Assembly (NCBI GenBank): GCA_029860075.1
Contig: JAOUBX010000042.1
Span: forward strand, 1-40,895
DNA from: Deltaproteobacteria bacterium
Lineage (GTDB): Bacteria > Desulfobacterota > JADFVX01
Reading direction: 5' to 3'
Length of the DNA: 40,895 nt
Shown here in pieces: positions 34,768 through 40,895 of the stretch; the stretch's first letter is position 1, and each line of letters starts with the position of its first letter. Position numbers and translations under genes: made by a program. Below the pieces are notes generated by a model. It did not search any database and was not told the origin of the DNA. It saw nothing but the letters and a program-made list of their open reading frames with translations.

Positions 34768-35294
34768 TTAAGCTGCTCCATAGCCTCGATATTCATAACA
34801 TCGTAGCGGCTGATAAGCCAGCTATCCCCTGCATGGTCGAGAACGTAACTCATGGAAAAGACAGCCGGCGGAAGAGACCTTATGAGGGAATGGTCACCGG
34901 CGCTCAGATAGCTCACAGTCAAAACTTCTTTTGTAGAAACCCTCAGCTTATCCGGTCCAATGCGCACTACATTCCGGAGCCAGAAATCACCGAAACGGTA
35001 TGCGGCAACCCTGCCGTCACCCCGGAGAAAAGCAATCTCCTCTTTCAATTCTGCCAACAAATCATCACTTAAAGGTAACCCGGCAAATAGTGATTCTTGA
35101 GGATTGAGATAGGCAAGGGGCAAAATGTTGTGATAGTTTTTCAGGATTTTTTCGATCTGAAAGGAATCAAAAGGTGTGAGGTCCTTGCCGGTTTTGTTCA
35201 GGAAAAGATGTTCAAATTCGTCGGCGAAGGCAAGGAGAAAAAACAGCAGCACCGAACCGGCAAACATGAGGAGTGTTTTTTTTAAGGCCGTCAT
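34764..35294 (-). CDS. Membrane-anchored protein upstream of ResB-like gene, unknown
   Basis: This 176-residue protein has an N-terminal hydrophobic helix (LLMFAGSVLLFFLLAFAD) that may be an anchor or a signal peptide, and a soluble domain of about 150 residues (FGDFWLRNVVRIGPDKL, then VSYLSAGDHSLIRSLPP). No family recognised. It overlaps the ResB-like gene by four bases, so the two are translationally coupled and probably function together, presumably in cytochrome or redox-related envelope work. Confidence 0.65.
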   Translation of the reverse strand: MTALKKTLLMFAGSVLLFFLLAFADEFEHLFLNKTGKDLTPFDSFQIEKILKNYHNILPLAYLNPQESLFAGLPLSDDLLAELKEEIAFLRGDGRVAAYRFGDFWLRNVVRIGPDKLRVSTKEVLTVSYLSAGDHSLIRSLPPAVFSMSYVLDHAGDSWLISRYDVMNIEAMEQLK

Positions 35295-35337
35295 ATCAGC
35301 TGTGATAACCTTTTCTCTCTTTTCATGATTCTGTCGA

Positions 35338-35358
35338 AAAAGCGCTTAAGCTGCTTTT
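35338..35358 (-). terminator. Possible terminator after thiD
   Basis: On the minus strand AAAAGC, loop AGCTTAAGC, GCTTTTT: the T-run is partly in the stem. It lies about 70 bases downstream of the thiD stop and about 40 bases before the next gene's start. Confidence 0.35.
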
Positions 35359-35426
35359 AGGACAATAGTGCAATGTTACCAAGGTTCTTCTTTTATGCAA
35401 TAGAAAGAGCGCTTTTACTTATTTAA

Positions 35427-36215
35427 TTACAAAGGATGATTGTGGTTTAAAATTCCCATCCCCTTTCCAAGATGATGAAAACCCCTTTTCATGCTCTCAC
35501 GGACAAAGTCTTTTCCCTCTTTAACCGCCCGTATCATATGAGAACCACCGGTCAGACCGGCAGCAATGGCCGAAGAAAGGGCGCATCCCGTCCCCCTGAA
35601 CTCCCCGCCTCTTATTCTTTCCCCCTGGAATATTTCATATCCTGCGCCATCATAGAGAATATCGATGGCCTTGCCCTTCAGGTGCCCTCCTTTGACCAGC
35701 ACATTTTGGGGACCCAATCGGGCAATGATCCTTGCCGCCTCTTTCATGTCGTCAGGGCCTGTAATTTCCATTCTTGCCAAAAATGAGGCTTCTTCAATAT
35801 TAGGCGTCACCAGATGAACACGGGGAAAGAGTTTTTCAACCAGGGAATCGATAGCATTATCATCAATAAGCATGGCGCCGCTGCTGGACCGGATGATGGG
35901 GTCGAGGACCACATTTTTTGCCTTTACCTCATTTATGAACTCACTCAAAAGGGTGATATTTTCCCGTGAAGAAAGCATGCCTATCTTAAGACTGCCTACG
36001 GGAATATCGTTGTAAATTGCCCGAAGCTGACTTTCCACGACCTGGCCGGGAAGGGCCATAACATGACTCACAGCGCAACTGTTTTGGGAGGTAATGGCTG
36101 TAATGACGGACATCCCGTAAACACGGTAAGCGGCAAAAACCTTCAGGTCCGCCTGTATGCCTGCGGCGCCGCATGGGTCGGAGCCCCCTATGGTGAGCGC
36201 TGTTTTAACCTGCAT
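35427..36215 (-). CDS. thiD: Hydroxymethylpyrimidine/phosphomethylpyrimidine kinase
   Basis: This 262-residue ribokinase-fold protein carries ThiD signatures: TIGGSDPCGAAGIQADLK at the N-terminus, ITAITSQNS, DPIIRSSSGAMLID and the anion-hole motif GTGCALSSAIAAGL near 210-225. It phosphorylates hydroxymethylpyrimidine and its monophosphate in thiamine pyrophosphate synthesis. The length is normal. It overlaps thiE by 11 bases and is the last gene of the dusB operon. No thiamine riboswitch was seen in front of thiE or thiD, so regulation probably comes from the operon promoter. Confidence 0.94.
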   Translation of the reverse strand: MQVKTALTIGGSDPCGAAGIQADLKVFAAYRVYGMSVITAITSQNSCAVSHVMALPGQVVESQLRAIYNDIPVGSLKIGMLSSRENITLLSEFINEVKAKNVVLDPIIRSSSGAMLIDDNAIDSLVEKLFPRVHLVTPNIEEASFLARMEITGPDDMKEAARIIARLGPQNVLVKGGHLKGKAIDILYDGAGYEIFQGERIRGGEFRGTGCALSSAIAAGLTGGSHMIRAVKEGKDFVRESMKRGFHHLGKGMGILNHNHPL

Positions 36216-36837
36216 TGCAACGATCTATAATATTAATTATATCTGAAGTTGTTTTTTTTGCATCTTTTGCGTCTGCAATGGCTGAAATAATGGCTACGCC
36301 GTCGGCTCCTGCCTTCAATAGAGAAGGGATTTTTTTTTCATTGATTCCGCCAATGGCAATTAGCGGGATAGAAACCTTCTTTCTTACTGCCTCCAGGGCA
36401 TGAAGTCCCTTTTCCCGGCGGGCATCTTTTTTGGTCTTCGTCGGGAAGAGGGGGCCAAAGCCGATGTAGTCAGCCCCGTCACGGCAGGCGTCAAGCGCCT
36501 CTTCCACATTATTTGTCGATATGCCGATCAGTTTTTCCTTCCCCAATAGCTTGCGTGCTTCCCCAAGAGGGAAATCATCCTGTCCGAGATGCACACCATG
36601 AGCCCCCGAAAGGAGGGCCACATCGACACGGTCATTGACGAGAAAAATCGCATGATAGTGATTGCATAAGGAGGCCATCTCTCTGGCGACAAGAACAAAA
36701 TCCCGGGCAGGCAGAGCCTTGGCTCTAAGCTGCAGGAGCCTGCAACCGCCCTCCAGTATACGCCTGGCCAGATCCAGGGGATTAGCGGATGAATCGTCGA
36801 CAATGGCATAAAGCCCACCTATGGCCGAAAGAGACAA
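36205..36837 (-). CDS. thiE: Thiamine-phosphate synthase
   Basis: This 210-residue TIM-barrel protein of the ThiE family has GCRLLQLRAKALPARDF, FLVNDRVDVALLSGAHGVHL, GQDDFPLGEARKLLG, DYIGFGPLFPTKTKKD and IAIGGINEKKIPSLL. It joins the pyrimidine and thiazole phosphates to thiamine monophosphate. The start codon is TTG at 36837, two bases after the stop of the NtrC-type gene, with GGGA about 9 bases upstream. It overlaps thiD, the preceding step of the same pathway. The thiazole-branch genes are not in the window. Confidence 0.93.
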   Translation of the reverse strand: MSLSAIGGLYAIVDDSSANPLDLARRILEGGCRLLQLRAKALPARDFVLVAREMASLCNHYHAIFLVNDRVDVALLSGAHGVHLGQDDFPLGEARKLLGKEKLIGISTNNVEEALDACRDGADYIGFGPLFPTKTKKDARREKGLHALEAVRKKVSIPLIAIGGINEKKIPSLLKAGADGVAIISAIADAKDAKKTTSDIINIIDRCNAG

Positions 36838-36839
36838 GC

Positions 36840-38285
36840 TTATTTCCCGTTAGAACCCTTCCTGATATCAAGAAGGTCCATTTTTTTCTTGAGCGTATTC
36901 CTGTTAATGCCGAGGACTTTAGCCGCTTTGATCTGGTTCCAGCGGCACTTTTCAAGGACAAGCCTTATAAGCGGTCTTTCCATCTGGGAAAGGACCATGG
37001 AATAAAGACCTTCCGTATTGTTCTCATCAACAGCCGCAATAAGGGGGGTCAGCTTAATGCGCATAATCTCTTCAAGGGATATCTCGTCAATACCGCTGCC
37101 GGGATGATCTTTATCTTCTCTTAGCCTTGACGGAAACTCTTCGGGCATGATAGTTTCAGACCTGGAAAGGACGACGGCCCGCCTCATGGTGTTTTCAAGT
37201 TCCCTTACATTTCCCGGCCAGGAAAAAGCGTTTACTATCTTCATTGCCTCATTGGAAAGATATTTTCTTGGCATATTGAGTTCTTTTGAAAAGGTCTCAA
37301 GGAAGTATTCCACCAGAAGATGAATATCACCTCTCCTGTCTCTTAAAGGCGGCATTTTAATGTTGACGACATTGAGCCTGTAGTAGAGATCTTGACGAAA
37401 CTTTCTTTCTTTGACGGCCCTGGCCAGGTCCTGGTTGGTGGCAGCGGTGACTCTCACATCGATTTTTATGGGGGCTGTTCCTCCCACACTGTCCACCTCC
37501 TTCTCCTGAAGCGCCCTTAAAAGCTTCATTTGAAGGTCCATACTCATATCGGCGATTTCGTCAAGAAAGAGCGTCCCTCCCCGGGCAAGCTCGAATTTCC
37601 CCGGCTTTCTCCCTGTGGCACCGCTGAAAGCCCCTTTTTCATGACCGAAAAGCTCGCTTTCAAGCAACTCTCCCGGTATGGCGGCGGAATTAACGGCCAC
37701 AAAGGGCTTGTTTTTCCGCTCACCGCTGTTGTGGATTGCCCGGGCAATCACTTCTTTGCCTGTTCCGCTCTCACCTTCAATGAGTACCGTCACATCGCTT
37801 CCGGAAACCTTGCCGATGGTCTTATAAACCTTTTGCATGGCGGCGCTCTTACCGATAATATTTATCCCGACTTCATAGCTTTCCGCCGCCATACCGGGCC
37901 TTGCAGTCTCCAGGGAAATGTTCCTCGATTCAAAGGCCTTGCCTGCAATGTCTTTCACTTCTTCAATATCGAAGGGCTTTGTAATATAATCATAGGCGCC
38001 GAGCTTCATGGCCTCGACAGCATTTTTCATTGTATTCTGGGCCGTCATGATGACAAAGCAGGTATCGACCTTATTCTCCTTTGCCATCCGGAGGAGTTCG
38101 AGACCATTAATGTCGGGCATGATGATATCGACAAAGGCAAGGCCATAATCACCGTTTTTCAGCAAGGCAAAGCCCTCCTTTCCTCCCGACGCAATGGAAA
38201 CCTTGTAACCGTTCTTTTCGAAGGTCTTGCGAAGGACCCACCTCATGCTGTCATCATCATCGATGATCAATACCTTGTCCGACAT
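36840..38285 (-). CDS. NtrC-type sigma-54-dependent response regulator
   Basis: This 481-residue protein has three domains: a receiver (1-120; acidic DDDD at 9-12, phosphoacceptor Asp53, Thr81, Lys103), a sigma-54 interaction AAA+ domain (about 143-375; Walker A GESGTGKE at 171-178, loop GAFSGA at 218-223, Walker B GGTLFLDEIADM) and a Fis-type helix-turn-helix at the end (QIKAAKVLGINRNTLKKKM). The loop reads GAFSGA instead of the common GAFTGA. It follows the kinase gene by three bases and is surely its partner. The dusB/nifR3-ntrB-ntrC order is that of nitrogen regulation in alphaproteobacteria, but a nitrogen role here is not proven. Confidence 0.92.
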   Translation of the reverse strand: MSDKVLIIDDDDSMRWVLRKTFEKNGYKVSIASGGKEGFALLKNGDYGLAFVDIIMPDINGLELLRMAKENKVDTCFVIMTAQNTMKNAVEAMKLGAYDYITKPFDIEEVKDIAGKAFESRNISLETARPGMAAESYEVGINIIGKSAAMQKVYKTIGKVSGSDVTVLIEGESGTGKEVIARAIHNSGERKNKPFVAVNSAAIPGELLESELFGHEKGAFSGATGRKPGKFELARGGTLFLDEIADMSMDLQMKLLRALQEKEVDSVGGTAPIKIDVRVTAATNQDLARAVKERKFRQDLYYRLNVVNIKMPPLRDRRGDIHLLVEYFLETFSKELNMPRKYLSNEAMKIVNAFSWPGNVRELENTMRRAVVLSRSETIMPEEFPSRLREDKDHPGSGIDEISLEEIMRIKLTPLIAAVDENNTEGLYSMVLSQMERPLIRLVLEKCRWNQIKAAKVLGINRNTLKKKMDLLDIRKGSNGK

Positions 38286-38288
38286 AAA

Positions 38289-39368
38289 TTACCTTAATGG
38301 AAGGAGCACTGAAAAAATACTCCCTTTTCCTTCCTCACTTTTCACTTTTATACTGCCCCTGTGTTCCTTTATTATCCTGTGAGAGACAGAAAGACCCAGC
38401 CCGGCTCCGCTCCTTTTTCTGGTAAAGAAGGGGGTAAAAAGCTGCTTCACATCTTCAGGGGACATCCCTTTCCCTGAGTCCTCCACATCAATAGAGATCA
38501 TTTTAGAAACATTTCCCTCTCTCTCGTGGATCATAAAATCACTGACCACCCTTGTCGATATTTTCAGCTTCCCGGCGCCATCCATTGCCTCACAGCCATT
38601 TTTTATAATATTAATAAAGACTTGGGAAAGCCTTTCACTGTCACCGGGAATGGGGGGGATACTGGGGTCGTATTCAGCCGTAAAATACACCTTTTTTCCT
38701 TCTTCACTCCTCGATATGAGGGCTATTACGGCGTCGAGAATCTCGTAAATATTAATCTTCCCGAGATTGAGCTTCTTCGGATTGGAAAAGTCGAGCAGGT
38801 CTTCAAGGAGGCTGCTTACCCGTTCCGATTCCTTAATAATAACTTCTGTATAACTTTTCAGCTCTTCATGAGCGTCAATTTCCATCTGTAAAAGCTGGGC
38901 CGATCCCTTTATCCCCCCGAGGGGGTTTTTTATTTCATGGGCAAGACCGGCAGCAAGAATCCCTACAGAGGCAAGACTGTCGGAGCGCCTTACATCCTCC
39001 TCAAGTGATTTAATGCGGCTTATATCCCGCACCAGGAGGGTTATCCCTTTTGTCTCGCCGTTCCTGTTGAGTACAGGTGAGGTTGTCAGCGAAACGGGAA
39101 GAACGCTGCCGTTTCGTTTGACAAAAAGGGTATCATAATCGGAAAAGACCTGCCCCGTGGCAAGTGTCTTTTCCAGCTGTTCAACAACATGAAGATTATG
39201 GGCAAAGACCTCCTTCATTCCAGAGGAAAGGGCTTTTTTCTTTGATATGCCTGTTATTTTTTCTGCAAGCGGGTTAAAAAGGGTAATTACGCCCAACCTG
39301 TCAAAAACAACGATCCCTTCTTCAATGCTGTCTATAATGTCTTCATAGAGGCTATCTTCTTCCATCAT
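38289..39368 (-). CDS. PAS-domain sensor histidine kinase (NtrB-like)
   Basis: This soluble kinase of about 359 residues has a PAS domain (SIEEGIVVFDRLGVITLFNP to GITLLVRDISR), a HisKA domain with LAHEIKNPLGGIKGSAQLL (the phosphorylated His) and a HATPase domain with the N box (NIIKNGCEAM), G1 (DVEDSGKGM), F (FTPFFTRKRSG) and G2 (GAGLGLSVSHRI). No transmembrane segment is visible, as in NtrB. A longer start at 39419 overlaps dusB by 47 bases; the double ATG at 39368/39365, four bases after the dusB stop, is preferred. It should phosphorylate the NtrC-type regulator encoded next. Confidence 0.92.
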   Translation of the reverse strand: MMEEDSLYEDIIDSIEEGIVVFDRLGVITLFNPLAEKITGISKKKALSSGMKEVFAHNLHVVEQLEKTLATGQVFSDYDTLFVKRNGSVLPVSLTTSPVLNRNGETKGITLLVRDISRIKSLEEDVRRSDSLASVGILAAGLAHEIKNPLGGIKGSAQLLQMEIDAHEELKSYTEVIIKESERVSSLLEDLLDFSNPKKLNLGKINIYEILDAVIALISRSEEGKKVYFTAEYDPSIPPIPGDSERLSQVFINIIKNGCEAMDGAGKLKISTRVVSDFMIHEREGNVSKMISIDVEDSGKGMSPEDVKQLFTPFFTRKRSGAGLGLSVSHRIIKEHRGSIKVKSEEGKGSIFSVLLPLR

Positions 39369-39372
39369 AAGT

Positions 39373-40392
39373 TCAGGAAGCCATGGCCATGCCCGGCCCT
39401 TCTTCACTATAGTCGGCATCGGTACAGGAAGAGCCCTCGCAAGAAAAGAATTTTTCTATGAGATCCTTAACTTCTTCGAGAGAAAGAGACTGGTTGATAA
39501 TGCGCCTGAAACCGGCAGCGCCTTTAATGCCCCTGCTATACCAGGCAAGATGCTTTCTGAACAACCTGAGTCCCCTCACTGTTCCATACTTTTCAATAAC
39601 AAGGCTTAAATGGAGAAGCACCTTTGCCTTTTTTTCGTGAAAAGAAGGTTTATCATAGTGCCAGTTTTTGAGATAAAGGGCAGACTCTCTGAATATCCAG
39701 GGGTTTCCCATAGCGCCACGGCCTATCATTACGCCGTCGCAGCGGGTTTCATCAACCATCCTGCGGACATCTTCAGGCGACCTGATATCGCCGTTGCCAA
39801 TGACGGGGATGGAGGCCTTCTCTTTTAGCAGGCCGATGAGGGACCAGTCGGCCTTCCCTCCAAAGGCCTGGGCCTTCGTTCTCGGGTGGAGTGCAATGGC
39901 ATCAACGCCTGCCGACTCGGCCACATTGAGTACTTCCCTGACGACAATGGAGGAATTATCCCAGCCCGATCTTATCTTTATCGTCAGGGGGAGAGTAATC
40001 CTCTTTTTTACGGAACCGACAATGGCTTCAATTTTTTTTAGGTCTTTAAGAAGCGCCGAACCGGCGCCGGGGCCGACCACCTTTTTAACGGGACAGCCCA
40101 TGTTGATGTCGATAATATCTGCACCCGATTCTTCCACAATGGCCGCCGCTTCCGCCATACTATCGGGCTCTGCGCCAAAGAGCTGTACCGACAAGGGTTT
40201 TTCATCATCACCGATAGAAAGAAGCGCCCTCGTTTTGGCGCCTCCCATAATGAGGCCCCTGGCGCTCACCATTTCGCTGACGACAAGCCCGCATCCCTCA
40301 GCTGTCGCCATGAGCCTGAAAGGAAGGTCCGTCACGCCGGCCATGGGTGCCAGGATAAGATTATTCTTTAGTTTTACATTTCCTATCTTCAT
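39373..40392 (-). CDS. dusB: tRNA-dihydrouridine synthase
   Basis: This 339-residue flavoenzyme of the Dus family has ILAPMAGVTDLPFRL at the N-terminus, VQLFGAEPDSM, DINMGCPVKKVV (catalytic Cys100), PLTIKIRSGWD, ALHPRTKAQAF, IPVIGNGDIRS and GVMIGRGAMGNPWIF. It reduces uridines in the D-loop of tRNA using FMN and NADPH. It heads the operon with the kinase, the NtrC-type regulator and thiE-thiD. The subtype (dusB/nifR3) is given by the PMAGVTDLPFR sequence and by its position before an NtrBC-like pair. Confidence 0.92.
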   Translation of the reverse strand: MKIGNVKLKNNLILAPMAGVTDLPFRLMATAEGCGLVVSEMVSARGLIMGGAKTRALLSIGDDEKPLSVQLFGAEPDSMAEAAAIVEESGADIIDINMGCPVKKVVGPGAGSALLKDLKKIEAIVGSVKKRITLPLTIKIRSGWDNSSIVVREVLNVAESAGVDAIALHPRTKAQAFGGKADWSLIGLLKEKASIPVIGNGDIRSPEDVRRMVDETRCDGVMIGRGAMGNPWIFRESALYLKNWHYDKPSFHEKKAKVLLHLSLVIEKYGTVRGLRLFRKHLAWYSRGIKGAAGFRRIINQSLSLEEVKDLIEKFFSCEGSSCTDADYSEEGPGMAMAS

Positions 40393-40398
40393 AAATCT

Positions 40399-40441
40399 GC
40401 CTAACTTTTAGGCATTTTATCACAAAAGCATCTTATTGCAA
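40399..40441 (-). promoter_or_regulatory. Promoter and inverted repeat upstream of dusB
   Basis: On the minus strand a -35-like TTGCAA (40436-40441) is followed, after 16 bases, by a -10-like TAAAAT (40414-40419). Between the -10 box and the start codon lies the perfect inverted repeat GCCTAA-AAG-TTAGGC (40399-40413), at or just after the probable transcription start, in operator position. Confidence 0.5.
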
Positions 40442-40610
40442 GGGTTAATCGGCTCTGCCCGTGATAAGATAATAGTTTAACTGCCGGCTGACAGCTTATT
40501 TTTCAAAAACAGCTGCCCTTTCCAGGTTATAGGGAAGGAATATGCTTATTCGATGGGATAGCGCCGGAGCAGAGGTAAATGCAGTCAGCCCGCTATATAC
40601 AAGCCGGAAA

Positions 40611-40889
40611 TCAAAGGTTCTTTGATAGGTAAAGCGCGTAATTACCTGCTGTTGTAGTCGTCCTGGAGGGGAGCTTTAATATTGCGTGGCTAAGACCCCT
40701 TTTTTTCATTGCAACGTCCTTTATTGTATCAGGGTTTACTCCAATCTCTTTCAGGAAAAAGGCATACTCTTCCTTTGCCCTCACCTTTGCCTCGTGGAGC
40801 TTCATCTGGATCCTGCTTTTCACGTTAACTTCCCCGTCTCCAGAGGTTTCAATGGGGATAAATAACCCTTCTTTATAATCATTCATCAC
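40611..40889 (-). CDS. Unknown protein, possibly truncated by the window edge
   Basis: The minus-strand frame stays open to the window end. The candidate starts GTG (40889) or ATG (40886) have no visible ribosome site, so the real start may lie outside. At least 92 residues are encoded, with a charged helical region (HEAKVRAKEEYAFFLKEIGV) and ILKLPSRTTTTAGNYALYL at the end. No family recognised. Confidence 0.5.
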   Translation of the reverse strand: MMNDYKEGLFIPIETSGDGEVNVKSRIQMKLHEAKVRAKEEYAFFLKEIGVNPDTIKDVAMKKRGLSHAILKLPSRTTTTAGNYALYLSKNL

Positions 40890-40895
40890 CCATTG

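Noticed and set aside
36838-36850. TPP riboswitch before thiE
   Set aside because: There are only two bases between the upstream gene and thiE, and no THI-box-like sequence was seen in the 218-base region upstream of dusB.
37530-38297. 255-codon plus-strand ORF
   Set aside because: It is antisense to the NtrC-type gene, whose domains and residues are complete.

Overview
The window looks like a chromosomal segment of a Gram-negative, deltaproteobacteria-like bacterium (Desulfobacterota in the broad sense). The evidence is many Sec signal peptides, lipoprotein boxes, a predicted outer-membrane barrel, an ECF sigma/anti-sigma operon with a DUF3106 protein, a ResB-like protein and a dusB-kinase-NtrC operon. 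No rRNA, tRNA, CRISPR array, integrase or intact insertion sequence was seen. The genus cannot be named from the sequence.

Positions 1-1.6 kb hold the 3' end of a PD40/TolB-like propeller gene, a tiny lipoprotein gene and a gene-poor stretch. Positions 1.6-21.6 kb are an accessory island of secreted beta-propeller proteins. Five LVIVD-repeat proteins (1610, 4154, 6705, 11525, 18114) share one plan: signal peptide, first half of an IPT/TIG domain, propeller, second half of the same TIG domain, and a ~120-residue C-terminal module ending in VTIQ. My manual counts give 14, 14, 14, 7 and 7 blade repeats, so whole seven-bladed propellers appear to be inserted inside a split TIG domain. Two FG-GAP/VCBS proteins (9356, 20025), again with seven repeats, carry the same C-terminal module. 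An NHL-like/VCBS protein, an SBBP-repeat protein and a lone CheY-like receiver sit among them. A structured ~60-bp leader element occurs four times, each upstream of an exported-protein gene or a relic of one.

Positions 21.7-24.6 kb (minus strand) hold an operon of ECF sigma factor, zf-HC2 anti-sigma factor, small acidic exported protein, basic DUF3106 protein and outer-membrane-barrel-like protein. The acidic tail of the anti-sigma factor resembles the free acidic protein of the same operon. Positions 24.6-25.7 kb are non-coding and carry a 181-bp tandem repeat with a covarying hairpin.

Positions 25.7-33.4 kb (plus strand) are a mixed set: a beta-helix lipoprotein, several unrecognised exported or membrane proteins, a YdeI/OmdA-family protein, two paralogous MDR oxidoreductases (one with ATA where the start codon should be) and a SpoIIAA-like protein, separated by degenerate intergenic repeats.

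Positions 33.5-40.9 kb (minus strand) look like core genome and are visibly more GC-rich: a ResB-like protein with a membrane partner, and a tight operon dusB-histidine kinase-NtrC-type regulator-thiE-thiD behind a recognisable promoter. A partial unknown gene lies at the right edge.
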